DNA of 64,000 nucleotides from Amblyornis subalaris (GCA_018881555.1 JACAXG010000028.1:4235735-4299734); one strand, 5' to 3'; shown: positions 50,841 through 63,273, counted from the stretch's first letter. Numbers and translations: made by a program. Notes: generated by a model from the sequence alone, not told the origin.

Positions 50841-52196
50841 AGGAGAGCGGCCCCGTGTGCTGGTCGAGTTTTGCCGGAGGGTTAGAGCAAGAGTTTTTAT
50901 CCTTTCTTTGTGGCCCTTGCATGCGGCGTAGCACCCATGCGAATTCCTTGGCTCAGGAATGCTGTAAACTAGCCAGTCCAAACGGAGGAGCTATAGGCCG
51001 AAGGAGTCGTGTTGACGTTAGCTACTGAATCATTTGGACTAGAAACACTACTGAAACCTGGCCGTGGGAGGTTCTGTACCGAGTTTGGAACGCTGAATAA
51101 CACAACCACCGTCTGCCTTCTGAGAGAAAAGAAATCTCTGACAAATCATGTATGGAAGACACGTTTTAAATGAATACGCTCGTTTTTCAGAGACACTAGT
51201 TGTACAAACTGCCTTTTTTTGTAGTTTGGAGGTGCTGAATCGATGAAACTAATCAAAACATAATGAGATTGGCAGCTGTATTGGAGAATGTTAGTGGAAG
51301 TTCTGTTCTTAACCCTTAGGAATATAACCAGATCTTGTGTGTGTTCAGCTTTGCCGAGGGTCTAGAATCCACTCACCGAGGTGGATGCACAGCTCTTGTC
51401 TGAAGGTTTTGCGTGAGTCTCCTGAGGCACAAGTCTAAAACTGTGTAAGGAAACTCACGTTGGAGTAAATGGGATGGGAAGTTAAGGCCACGCTATTATG
51501 GAAAGGGTTTATTTTGCACTATGTGTGAAGGGTGTTACGTCATGGGAAAACTGATTTCCTTGGTGAAGCAGCCTGTGCTGGGGCACCCAGCCATGTATCT
51601 GCACAGTGGGTGCTCGAGGGAGTTGTACTCCATGCAGAGCCAGCACTGTTCTCACACCCGCAGTGGGCAGCATTGGTGAAGGTTCAGTATCTCACATGAC
51701 AGGGCTTCATCTGTACTCAAAGTTTGAAAGCTGATTAAACTCTTAAGCAAAGGTTTTGGTAGCACAGCAGCTGCTTGATTAGTTCCCGACAGCTGACCTT
51801 GTAGAAAGACTGAACACCCTGGAGATCCCAGCTTTCCAGCTGCACTGATGTTTTTGGCCAGCAAGACCTTGCTGTAAAATTAGCTTTTAATCTGTGTCTT
51901 AATGGGATCTTTAGCCTATAGTAATGCACATGGAACTCAGAGCACAGTCAGGTTTGGAGTTGCCTGTTTTGGGCAGTGGTTTGTGTGTAAAATGGCAAGA
52001 GGTTGTGAATAATGTTGATGTGAACTCCGAATTTCCTTGTGCTCTCCATCTCTGTCAGGTGCCTTTTCTGTGTACAGACATTGAGTCTTTTCTACTACAG
52101 TGGGGTACATGGACAAACCGAAGATATTGTAGTGCTGTCCTTTAGGTAACTCAAACATAGTTTACTGTGCAATTTTTGTCATAGTTTTTATCCAAG

Positions 52197-52202
52197 AATA
52201 AA
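52197..52202 (+). promoter_or_regulatory. GNA12: GNA12 proximal poly(A) signal AATAAA
   Basis: This is the first canonical AATAAA in the sense orientation downstream of the stop, about 1.36 kb away. A ctgtttgt stretch follows within about 20 bases and could serve as a U/GU-rich downstream element. Confidence 0.55.
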
Positions 52203-55200
52203 ACCTGAAGGGCTGTTTGTACCCAGAAAAAGTCAGCAGATTCCCTGGAGTTCTTATCCCCTTTGAGCCTGTAATGGCATGTCAAAACAAGCAAAGTTTT
52301 ACTTCAGCTGGTAATCCCATGGGAAACATGGTCAAAGGAAAGTCCTGTTCCGTTGTCCTTTCATGTTAATTTGGATAAAATCTGGAATCTTTCTTCCCCT
52401 CTGAAGCTTGCAGATGTTCATATCAGTATTTTTGTGTAGTTTCCTGATGTAGCAGCCTCTTGGCTTTCTTTGTGCAGGCTCCAGAGTGGAAAAGCTGTGG
52501 CTGTTTCAGTGCCTGTAACAGGCACAGAATCGAGGTAAGAAGCAACTGAAAAGTTGCAGATGGGAAAATCTAACTTAAATTTGAGCAAACTTAAACAGGA
52601 ATTAGCTTCCTTGTAACAAGTCTTATTTTGTCAGGACCAACTCTGTCTTTTAAATATTTATTAATTTTTAACCTTGAAGGGGAAAAACGTTATGTGACTA
52701 ATACTCAGATGGGGGAAAATCTTAAGATTATTACATTTGAAAAGGAAAATGTTTCAACACGGCGTGATGCAAACAAGTTTACTCATCACATAAGGTTGGT
52801 TTCTCTAAGCCCATTTGTTTGGCTGAAGGCTAAGGCTGCTTTCAAAGCTTTCAGATGCTTTCTGAGTTCTTGGTAGTGGTTTTCACTTCACACAAGACAC
52901 TGGGAAAGAGGAGGCAGTTGTGGGCTCACCTGACTTCTAGGTGGACTTGACTTTAGTTCTTAGTTTGCTGTGAGCTTTATTCTTTCACTAAATTTTCCAG
53001 ATGAGTTAATATTATGCTTGTTTTCTCAAATGAGTTAAACATTCCCTTTCAACTGTATTTTTTCTCAAGAATTACCTCAGTTTTGTGTCTGAATCTACTG
53101 TAGTTTTACCTGGGAGGCATAGCATGGAATTTCCTGTTCTGTTTTTCTCTTGACACTCATCCATGGTTTTGTATCCTTAGTCACCTTACGGATTTAAAAC
53201 TCTCAACAGAGCTAATGATGCAACTTATATTTTAAGTAACCTAAAATCTGCACCTGGAAAAGAAGCAGCATGAGATGTCTCATATTGAGCTCTCAAGCTT
53301 TTTTTTTTTGTATGATATGGCAGTTTTGCACACTAAGTCAGTTGTAGGGAACCAGTTTGCTCCCCTTGGGCCCATTACTGCCTTTCTTCTTTTTATTGAT
53401 GAAATGGGCCCGAGTGTGGGGCTGCAGCCTGCAGATGAAAATCAGTGCTTTGCCTCTGTGGGCTCAGCGTTCTGTCAGGTTTGGATAGTGATGGATCACA
53501 CCAGGAGCCCAAGGTCAGGAAACTCTCCTTGCAAAAATCAAGCATTTCCCAAATCTGCAAAGGAGCTGGCCTGTGAGTAAAAAGGATGTGAGGGGTTTTT
53601 TTTTAAGAGTCAGCTTTTTCTGCAAAATACACTCCACTTCTTGCTACAACTGAGGGGTTTGGGGTTTTTTTCCAAGGTAAGTTGTAGTATGATAAAGCCA
53701 GAAAATCATGTTGTGGTAAATCAGTTAATTACTAAAGCAGAGCTTAGGTAGATGAGGTTGTTCACACATCTCGGGACAGGCCTGGTCGGTTGCTTAGTCC
53801 TTTCACCAGGAACAAATGGAAAACTTTATTTTAAGTGACATCCTGGAGAACTTTGCAGGTAAACACAGCTGGAGAGAACATCTCTTTTTGTTAACTTTAT
53901 AGGCTTATTGTTCATTTGGCTGGTCAGGAAATGGGTCACAGGCAGGATGATCATCAGATGGAGACCTTGAACAACTACTTTTTTTTTTTTTTAAAGAAAA
54001 AAGCAGCTTTTTGCTGTCCCTCCTCTGACACCCGGGGTCAGTGACAGAGTGTTGCAGAGGGGTTGTCTCTCACGAGGACAAAGAGAGGAAGCTCTTGCAG
54101 CCTGTGCTTGGGGGAGAGATTTACGTAATCTCGGAGTTTCAGTAGAAAAACTAAATGGGAGTCATTTATCCAACACTACTTTGTATTTGTTGTCCTCAAA
54201 ACAAGTGTTAAGCTAATAGAATGTGCCTGTCAGTACCATTCCTGCAGATTGCAGTGCTGTCACTCTCTTAACAATCCTTAGAGGCATAGCGAGGTGATTT
54301 GGTGAATTGGAGTTAAAAAAGAAAAGTGGTTTTCTGGAAGTGACATATTTAATAGGCACTTGTCTCTTCGAAGGAGTGAAAATTCTTAATGTTGAAAATT
54401 AATTAATAATGGTTATGGAATTGAAATTGATGGCCACTCAGTTTTACAACTCAAAGGTGCTTTCAGTTTCGTGCAAAGAATGGATCTTATTTAATACAGC
54501 AGCATAGATAATTCGACTTATTAACTTGATAATATATTAATTTTTTTGATTAGTGCTGTGTAAAACCTAAAACTAGGCATGTTACAAGCATGAAGAAGCT
54601 CCTGAAAATGACCATTTCCAGGCTTTGTGAGGCAGGTAAAGCTGAACTGCAGCCAAGCAGACAGAGCAAAGAAAGTAATGGCAAAGAAACTGTAGGGAAA
54701 TGGAGTAGGAAGAGCTCATTTGTCCATGGCACTGCAGGCAAAAATGTAATCCCACCAGGACAGCTAAAGTAGCATTTGGTATGAAAAACGATGCAGGTCC
54801 CATCCTGCCCATGCGTTCTCCCCCCCATTCCCCCCGGGAATTCACCCATCCTGGTTACTGTGATCTGCCGAGAAACACAGAATTAAAGCAGTTGAAAGAA
54901 CAGACATGGTACCACTGAAGAAACCAGCAGCTTTCTTTAGTGACAGACAGCTGCCTTCTACAGAACAGTATTTTAGAAAACAAGTCCTCTGCTGCCTTTA
55001 GATGGCTGCCTTTGTATTAACTATGTTTTAACTTATATTAACTTATGTTTTGGAGTCTCTTCTATGCGTATACTTCTTTATTTCTGGGAAAAATATCATT
55101 CTGTGCGTGGACCTACAGGATTTCTGTGAAAGGCCCCTCTGATTTTCTAGTGAGTTTTGGCACCTGACTTAGCTTGGCTTATGTCATCAAATTTTCAGGA

Positions 55201-57440
55201 GTACCTGCTGGATTGCTGGATGATTTGATGTGTGCCAGCTTGAGAGTCAAACACGATTTGCAACAACACCTCCACACAGTGCAGTTTGTCATGTAAACCA
55301 AACACTGATCTCATGGTGAGAACTGTGAGTTCAGTAGTACCCTCTTTGCTATATTCTCTTTCTAGTATAAAATCACATGGTGTAGTCAGGGGTTTAATAT
55401 AGCACTGCCAACTCTTTACCTCATACTCTTTAATTCTGTAACACAAAGTGGTGGGTGGGGTGTTTCAGTAGCAACTATAAAACATCTGTGCCTACTTTTG
55501 TAAATGAGTTTTTAACAGTTTTTTTGGAGCATCCGTGATGGATCAGGAAGACTGGCGTGGTCTGGGCCAGACTTGGCCCGAATTAATGCTGACTCCACAC
55601 AGTTCTGGGTGAGGACTGTCTAGCCTAGTGAGGAATAATTGGTAATACAAGACCTAGTGCTTTTTAATAATACCTGTTTTGTAATTAGCTGGGGTGATCT
55701 CTGCTTTGTGCTGTGACGTGGGCACTTCTTTGTTTTAACACTAATCTTTTTTTACATAGATGGAAATGAGTAAAGCCAGGACATTTGGAGCTGAAACTGC
55801 CTCTCTGCTAACCAGGTGATGCTGCCTCTTTGCTCATCTTGGTGGTTGGGCAGTTGAGCTCAATCCTTGATGTTTTTATCTTTCTAATGGCATTTGGAAA
55901 GCGGTGTTGAAGTTTGTCTGTGTGTTGATTTGCTTGTGTTCTTACTGGGTGGGGAGTGTGGAGGTTCTAGATTGTCAGTGCTGGTGGTTCTGTGCCTGGC
56001 TTGAGGAGCTGTGTCACAGCCCAGCTCTTGGCTGTGACTGAAGGTCATATCTTCTGTCTGCTGTGAAAATGTTCCGTCAGAGGGGAAAAAAAGAGCAGCA
56101 CTGACTTCCACGGTGGGCATTCTGGTAAAAAAAGCCAAAGTATGTTGGAAGGGAGCTGGAGAGGGGAGCTAGTTTCTAAACAGATCCCAAAAGCTGGTGG
56201 TGCTTGAAGACTTGACTGTATTGAAGTGAAAATGCCATCTGCACTGACCCAAAAGCTTTGAGTGACTCCAGAGAGCCATTGGCTGTGAATTGAGAGCAGC
56301 AGGCTGGCAAGGCTGGCCCTGCCATTGTAAATCTCTTCATCTGTTCATAACTGGGTGCTAAAACTCAATTTTGACTAAAATACAGTATGCAGATCTCTGG
56401 TCAGACAGTGCATCTTACCCCTTCCTGACAGCTACTTAAACTTTCTTCAAGATACCAGAGCATGAGAAGGTAAGAGACCTAGGTAAGAGGCTGTTTCCAT
56501 TGTTTGAATGAAAACTACAACTGATGGAGAGCAACATTTTTTAATAGGTAGGACCTGAGAGAGCATCTTTTGAGGGAAGTGACAGATTCTGAGTAGCACA
56601 ACTCTGCTATTAGTTCCTGTCAATCTCTTGTGCTGAGCTCCTGTGCAGGTGGTTGGGCACAAAGGCTGAGAGAAGACAGCAGGGAGAAGGGGGATGTGGG
56701 AGAGAAGTGATCTGTTGGGAGCTCACGAGACTTGGGAAGGTGGTTGGTGGACTTAGGTTTGGAAATGTGTGTTCAAACTCCCGTTTGCATTGAAGCCATT
56801 AACTCTCTGTAGGACAATGAGTGTTCCTCCAGGTTGTGTCCTCTGGAATGGGGAATGAGCTTGAACTGATGATACAGATTAAAAAGTATTTCTGGAAGAC
56901 TCCACTGAACAAAAGTGCTGGTGTTTCTTGCTCTAGTGAGGAGTTGTCTTGTTTATGGAATCAAAATGTACAAAATCAAACTGACAAAACACCACTTTAT
57001 CTGTGACACGACCATGTAGCTTAGGAAGCCAAGTAATGTTATCTTTTATTCTGCAATGTACTTGCTCTCTGGTGCCTATGCATTAACACACATGCTATGC
57101 AATATCAGTCTTTTTTTAAACCAGTTCACTACATTGGGCAAGAAAGGCCTGAGTTTAGCCTTAATTTCCTTAACAATTCACAGGAAAGTACTTAAAAAAA
57201 ACAGTGACAAACTAAAAGAAGGTGGAAAACGCATAAAGTAAAAGCACAGTCCCAGACTGCTCACATAAGTGTCTTTCTAGCACCAAAACAGCATCCGTGA
57301 TAGAAGCAGCTACTTGCTGTAATAGTTTCAACTTATGAAAACTGTGTACTAGATAAAATTATATTGTGATGTGTAAAAAGTGTATTTTATAGCTTTGGTG
57401 ACTTAGTTTACTGTTTTGTATATATGAATTTTATAAATCT

Positions 57441-57446
57441 ATTAAA
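57441..57446 (+). promoter_or_regulatory. GNA12: Candidate distal poly(A) signal ATTAAA
   Basis: The common variant hexamer lies in an AT-rich stretch (tgtatatatgaattttataa then atctattaaaacttgac), followed by ttgttatactgttctt, a U-rich downstream element. This is typical of a 3' end, but no transcript evidence is available here. Confidence 0.45.
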
Positions 57447-60439
57447 ACTTGACTTGTTATACTGTTCTTCATGGGTTTTATCTTTCAACAGAGTCTGAAG
57501 TGACATTTTTTTTCTTTAGTAAAAAAATCAGTGAGAGAGATGCTTTTTGAACAAATGACAGCATGGACTGTCATGCAGTGAAATCTCAGTTGGTAACCTT
57601 TAGGTATCTCCCACTTCTCCACTTGTGGTTTGAGTCATTCTTCCTGAGTGTGTCCAGGAGCTCAGGCTGGTGACACATTAACCTGTGTGCAACTTGTGAC
57701 TCGTTCATCTGTAGCATTCCAGAGGCTGACTGGGGCATTAACTCTGATGGGAAGTGGGAGGGGAGGCAGAGCTGGAGTTTGCTTATGTATTTTAAGCTCA
57801 GCAGGAGAAGATAATGAGGCCTGTCGAGATGGCAGCACCTGTTAGACATTCCTCGCCGCTGTGTAGCATCTGATAATAAATAGCCCTGGGGCCTGTGCTT
57901 GCTGCTTTCCCAGTGCCAGGCCCCTCTCTGTGTGCCCTGGTACCTGGCACGGCACTGCAGAACCACTGACCTTGGGAGGCTCACCAGCGTCCCTGCCACA
58001 CAGCATTGCCATCCCGTGGCAACTCATGCTGCCAGAACTCGAGCTCCAGTCCTCAGGAATGCCATTAACCTTTCCTCACATGCCCTCACTTCAAAAGGTC
58101 ACATCTGGCAGATTTTTGTGGCAAGTTTTGACTGTTTCTTGTGTAAACTGTTAATGCCAAGGCAATTCCGTTGGCAGGTGCACAGCTCGAAACACTTCAC
58201 GGAGCATTTTTTTCCTTTTCACTAGTAATTGGAAATGTAGCACCTCAGCTACATCAGGTCTTTGGGAATGGCTGGCTCTTTGTCCCCAGAGTTGCCAAGA
58301 TCTTTCAGGTAATGTATTGCCAGTGCTCAGCATCTCTGAAAACAAGGGCAGACCAATTGCGATTTCAGCACACTCTTAACAGGAGGTGTCCAGGTGTGAT
58401 CATGTACCTGCTGATGTGGAAAGCTCTCAGCAACAGCAGCAGCTCCATGGGATCTCTTTGGTCAGCTCTGTGGAAGAAATTGGCCCTTTTTGGGGCCCAG
58501 GTGTTGCTGTGAGATGCTCCTTTCATAACTCAGCTGCACAGATGCTGCTCCATAAGAGCAGAGGCTGAAGCAGTTGTTTCTGCAGGTGGGTTTGTCTGTT
58601 CAGTGCCAGTGAGTGCTTGTACCTCAGGGAGAGCCTGAACTCTGTATATTAACTTGGAATTATCTTCCCTGGATCAGCACAAGTTTAGAACAAGTTTAGA
58701 TCCCTGTTTAGAACAAGAGTATCTCTCCTGCAATTTCAGTAATCCGACACTGAAGATAAAAGGGAAAATGTGTCTGTTTCCCCAGGGAGAGGCTTCTCTA
58801 AAATGCAAAGTATAGCTTGTATTTTTGCTCAAGTGTACGAGGTGTAAGGTTTGGGGTGGTTATAGTAATATTTAAGTATTTGTTAGAACTCTTTGAGGAG
58901 AGAAATTAAATCCTTGTGGTTTCTAGATCCAGCCTGGTATCTCATTATCCTGTACAGAGCTGGGAGGAAGTTTACTCAGTTCTAATACCACATTTCTTGC
59001 CACCTTTCCCAGGACTGACTGGCATCTTGGGAAGCTGCGTGGTGTTAAGGCAGGAAGAGTTATTAGGAATAGTGTTCAGAGATTTTTACCAAAAGTAGCT
59101 TTCCTTGAAAGCCCCAATTTTGCACAGCAGAAGCAGACTTTAGTGAAAAGTACCGTTTTTAGGGTGGGAGGGAGGTGGTCACAGCCTGTGTTAAATCACA
59201 AAGTGCTGGATAATGCTGATGAAATGTCTGTGGAAGATGCTGGTTTCTCCTCTCCCGCTTTTGAAAGTTGTAGACAACTTCACCCCAAACTAGTAAAGAG
59301 CATGGAATTTTTTGTTGTGTTTTGTTTTGTTTTTTTTTTTACTCTGGACAGTTGTGTTGTATCCCCTCTCCAACTACAGCAAGTCCTTATTTTCAAAGTA
59401 GAAGTGGAATGTTCCTGTTTATTCTTGGGAGAAGATATTCGTCTTTATGAGCTCGTAAAACTATTAAAAGACTGAGTTTTTTACTGTGTTCAGGATTAGA
59501 CTTTAGAAGTTGCTTCAGAACAAGTGTCCTGGAGCTTGGGGCAGAAAGGGTGTGACTGAGCTGCTTTGATGGTGGAGAGTGCTCCAGGTGGCCACAGGAT
59601 GATGTGGTTTGGGAGATGCTCTGAGCCAGAGGAGTCTAACATGGATCTGTGTTGTGCTTTAGGGATTGTTCCGTGGAAACCAACAGCAGCCTCAGGAAGG
59701 AGGTGCCTGGTTCTGCTGGAGGTTCTCCTGAAGGTGTTCGTGTGCAGGATTCGTTTCCAGACCATCTGCCTGTCACCACGAGCCACCCACAGGTCACGAG
59801 GCAGAGAAAGGTGAACGGTACCTGCCAGGGCTGCCAGCCAGAGCCCTGGGGCCGTGCCCATGGAGCTCAGGGCAAGCTGCTGGCACTGTTCCCTCTGGGA
59901 CCTGCTGTCCCTTCCCGTCTGAGTGCCCACATCTTCCCCTGCCTTTTTCCAAAAGCTCATCAGTGGCTGAGGTGCTGCACAGGGAGCACCCAGGTCTCCT
60001 GCCTGCTGCCTGCCACACGGAGGAACTGTTCCTGGACCTTCTGTAACCAACTCCAGTCTTGGCTGCTGAGTTTCAAGTGGCTTCTGGGTGTTGGGTTTAT
60101 ACGTAGAGCACCCTACTCCTTCCTGCTGATGGTTGATCCACAGCTTGACCTTCTAAAGTGACTCCTAATTATCTCATCTATACTTCTGTTTCACAGCTTA
60201 CTCAGCAGCTCATTAGCTGCATGTTTTGTTGCTTTTCCCACAGCTTTCCAAGTAGAAGGATCTCCCCAGGAACCTGCTGCTTAAAATGCAGGAAATCTTA
60301 TTTAGGGGCTTACCTTTAATTTGTTTTACTAGTTATTCCTGTGTCAGCTGTTTTCTGCCCCCCTACAACTCCGGTACATGCAGAGAGGAGTAGAAATTGT
60401 GTCTTTCTACTTTAGTTCTGGTTATAACCTTCGTTTTCA

Positions 60440-60480
60440 GTGTAACCTTGGCCAGTTACATTATTCCTCTGTGACCCAGG
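60440..60480 (+). repeat. MIR-like ancient SINE core
   Basis: The stretch tgtaaccttggccagttaca followed by ttattcctctgtgacccagg resembles the conserved core of MIR, a tRNA-derived SINE shared by amniotes. By eye about three quarters of positions match the core as I remember it. The flanks are too diverged to place its ends. Confidence 0.45.
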
Positions 60481-61773
60481 TTGCCTCCAGTCCTTACACT
60501 GGCGTGGGCTGTCTAGTGCGGGGCAAAGTGCTGCTCACAGACCTTGTGCTTAACCTGCTGCAGCAGCTCTGGAAACCTTGCTGGTGTGAAGAGTATCCCC
60601 TCCACGGGAATGTCTTGGCATGACCAAACCCTGCAGTGGGAATATTGCAGGGACCCTCCCCGCCAGCTGCTCAAGGACTCCCAAGTGTCTTCAGCGACTT
60701 TCTGCCTCTCACTGCGAAGCTGTGTCTTACCTGGAGCACTTGTGGGCAAGCTGAGCAGGTTAAGTGGTGGTTCTGTCAGTGATGGTGTCAAAAATACCTG
60801 TTTGTAGTCACAACAGCTCTTCAGCAGAAATTCCTGCTCTCACAGCAGCTCCAGTGTGAGTCTGTAAGCCAAGTGTCACAAGGAGTTTTCCATCTGTGAC
60901 TTCTGCCAGCCCTTCTGTGCCACCCCATTCCTCTGTTGTCTTTGGAATTTTATGATAGAACAGAATCCTGTTCCCTTAGGCAGGATTGTCATCCCGAGCC
61001 TCTTTCTGGAAAGTTTCTAAAAGGCCTAATAATTCAATACGGAATCAAGTAAGAGCAACCGAGGGTGAACAGAGAGTCATCTCTTGCTTAAAATAGTAAA
61101 TCTGTTCGGGCAACAACTGAGCGAGTTCGGGGGCAGCACACGGATTTGTAATTCAAGCAGGGTTTGTTTGGGAAGTTGCTGCTGCTGGGAAGAATGTCTT
61201 GGATGAGAACCCGTCCCCTTCGGCTGCCAGGAGAGGGCGGCAGCAGCGGCTCTGCCGCTCCGCGCCCGCCCCGGTCCAGGCGCGCAGCCTGGAAAATGCT
61301 TCCAGGAATTGCCGTCATCAGCCCCGGAGCCAAACTCCCTTTCTCTCCCGCTATGAATCATGCGGATGCGGAGTGCTTGTGTTTCCGGAACCCAGCTGAA
61401 TTTATTGCAAGACCGTCTTTTCTACTCACCTGCGTTTGTAAATCTCAAGCGTTTTTCTGATGTCTTCCAGTGATCCTCTTGCTTCCTGCTCCAGAATCGC
61501 ATTGCAGCGTTGGAGGCTCTCAAAGCGCACGGGGCAAGTGCTCCGGAAAGCCAAAGCTGTCGCCTCCTCGGAGGGAAACATCCTCTCCCTCCTCCCAGCT
61601 GCACTGGAGCCGATCCTACCTGCTGGTATTTTTAGCCAGGAGGAATGTGAAGCGCAGCCGCGTCGCCGTGAGCTGTGGGAGCCTTATCGGTGCTCAGGGC
61701 TGAGAGAGCAGGGGATGGAGAGGGTCAGCCTTGCCCCCGCAGAGCAAAACCCCATCGGCCTCTTGAGCTCTGG

Positions 61774-61783
61774 CTATAAATAG
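61774..61783 (+). promoter_or_regulatory. MEF2-type / TATA-like palindrome
   Basis: CTATAAATAG fits the MEF2 consensus YTA(A/T)4TAR exactly and also contains a TATAAATA box. It sits within the longer near-palindrome ggctataaatagcc, just downstream of a GC-rich patch. It could be an enhancer site or a core promoter for an unannotated transcript. No coding frame follows it beyond 25 codons. Confidence 0.4.
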
Positions 61784-62594
61784 CCAAGAGGAACGGCATG
61801 CCCTGGCAATGGGAAGGAAGGCTCTGCTGCTCCGGGTGCCAGCACAGCACCCGCTGCTGCTCAGTGGGCGCCTGACGGAGCAGGGCAGAGGGAAGGGCCG
61901 GGGTGGTGACTTCTCAAGGCCGAAAGAGGAATGCGTGTGTAGTTTCCCCCTTTTACGTTAATAATCAATGAGTGTGTGGATGTTTCCGAAGGTTTCCTCT
62001 CCTGTGCCAATCTACAGAGGATGTGAGTGGTTCCAGCTCACGCTCCAAGCCTGGCTTTGTTTGAACCGAGGCAGCTGTGGAGAGTCCACCAAGACACACT
62101 CATCACTAACGCTGCTCCCTGGGGCAGCCGAGCTGCCAGGGATCTTTCTGCTTCACTGCCTGACTCTGTGCCCAACTCCTAACGAGAATCCATCAGCCTG
62201 GACTGTGCTCTGGTGCTCAGCACAACCTCCAGCTGATGGGGCAGCGACTGGAGCACTCTGAGTGTTCAGTGAGGGGAGAGAGGAGAGGGAGAAATCTCAT
62301 CTGTGCCTGGTTCTGACGTGCTAAGCAGAGGAGAGCTCTGTGTGTGGGAGAGCTGCTCTGGTTTAATTTGCATCTGTTTGTTCAGATGGCCCAAGCTTCT
62401 GTGTGAGCATGTTCAGTGCTTAGTGGGAACCTGGCTGACCTCTTCCTGGCCAACTTCAGACCAAGAAAATAAAAGCACCTACATGGGACCTGGGTGGGGT
62501 GGTGGTGGTGTCGCTTAGACCAGCACAGGAAAAACCCTTAGAGAAGAACCAATCAATCTGAACTGTGTTACCAATCTCAGAAAACAAAACACCT

Positions 62595-62600
62595 TTTATT
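62595..62600 (-). promoter_or_regulatory. AMZ1: AMZ1 poly(A) signal AATAAA
   Basis: On the minus strand AATAAA lies about 104 bases past the AMZ1 stop codon. It is followed at once by ggtgttttgttttctgag, a good GU/U-rich downstream element. Cleavage would fall near 62,575-62,585 and give a short 3' UTR of about 120-130 bases. Confidence 0.65.
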
Positions 62601-62703
62601 CCTGGGGGGAGTCGCCGTTTCTCTCCAACAGCAACAACTCGGGGTGAGGAAGGTTGGAAGCAGGGCAGTAACGTGAGCAGAGCTGCCCCAAGGCAGACCC
62701 GGC

Positions 62704-63273
62704 CTAACTGTCCTCCCACCGCCAACGGTGAGGGGATGACTCCCCTTTGGACAGTTTTCTGGAGCTCAGTTTCCTGCGCAAGGAGGAAAATTTGTCTCCG
62801 AGAACTTTGCGTAGGCCGGCGCTGTCCCTAGCAAAGGGCAGGTCCTTCCTCATGGCAGGCAGTTGTCCCGTAAACATTTCCCACTTAGCCAGGGCGTCCA
62901 CTGTCTTGTCCACTTGAGCCAGTTCCTCCTCGGAGACGTTCCTCTCCAGGGCAGCGATGCACGTCTCCAGCCACAGCTCGTACTCCTTGATGGTGTCCGT
63001 GGCCTTGGCGTGCCCGGGCAGCCGGGGCTGGCTCTGCGCCTCCGGCAGCGAGCTCGGGGGCTCGTCCTGCTCCAGCTCCTGCCCGATGGACAGGCCCTGG
63101 CTGCACGTGTCGGGGGTCAGCGGCTCGGACAGGGAGGTCACGGCCTCGGAGTCGTTCTCGCAGCACATCCCGGAGTCGGAGCTGAACGGGAGGATGTCCT
63201 CTGAGGCAGACAGCTCTGCTGACTCCTGCCTCGGCCACGTGGAGAGCACGGTCTGTGTCCAAGCGTAGAGCTT
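62704..63273 (-). CDS. AMZ1: AMZ1 last coding exon (C-terminal 189 residues)
   Basis: AMZ1 is archaemetzincin-1, a putative zinc-dependent aminopeptidase. This exon starts after the minus-strand acceptor ctctcaccacag with KLYAWTQTVLSTWP and ends WRWEDS then TAG (62704-62706). It encodes the tail behind the metalloprotease domain. The HExxH-type zinc site and its downstream cysteine motif are encoded by earlier exons beyond the right edge. Matches to the human AMZ1 tail as I remember it are SDSGMCCENDSE, SLSEPLTPD, VDALAKWEMFTGQLPA, GLRKVLGDKFSSLRRKLSSR and a closing acidic EDS. Residues 54-90 of the exon product are low-complexity and poorly conserved. AMZ2 is excluded because it lacks this Ser/Thr-rich extension. 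Tail-to-tail orientation with GNA12 agrees with the human locus. The exon phase is assumed to be 0. Confidence 0.93.
   Translation of the reverse strand, partial: KLYAWTQTVLSTWPRQESAELSASEDILPFSSDSGMCCENDSEAVTSLSEPLTPDTCSQGLSIGQELEQDEPPSSLPEAQSQPRLPGHAKATDTIKEYELWLETCIAALERNVSEEELAQVDKTVDALAKWEMFTGQLPAMRKDLPFARDSAGLRKVLGDKFSSLRRKLSSRKLSKGESSPHRWRWEDS

Larger units (their letters stand above)
50841..57470 (+). other. GNA12: GNA12 3' UTR region (probable long form)
   Basis: No open frame resembling a protein follows the stop codon. A canonical AATAAA at 52197-52202 would give a 3' UTR of about 1.4 kb. An ATTAAA at 57441-57446 lies in a stretch that looks like a distal cleavage site and would give about 6.6 kb. 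Which is used cannot be told from sequence alone. The interval contains a T15 run at 53978-53992 and AU-rich patches but no named repeat. Confidence 0.6.
57471..62575. other. Intergenic region between GNA12 and AMZ1 tails
   Basis: About 5 kb lies between two convergent gene ends. No exon is recognisable. A region around 59,560-60,110 is GC-richer and gives overlapping open frames of up to 184 codons on both strands; neither resembles a known protein. A MIR-like SINE core lies at about 60,440-60,480. A compact GC/CpG-richer patch occupies 61,200-61,700 and is followed by a TATA/MEF2-like palindrome at 61,774. Confidence 0.7.

Noticed and set aside
50571..51028. Open frames on both strands overlapping the end of GNA12 exon 4
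   Set aside because: They are shadows of the GC-rich end of the real GNA12 frame.
59496..60161. 184- and 170-codon overlapping open frames between the genes
   Set aside because: Opposite-strand overlapping frames in GC-richer noncoding DNA, with no recognisable motif.
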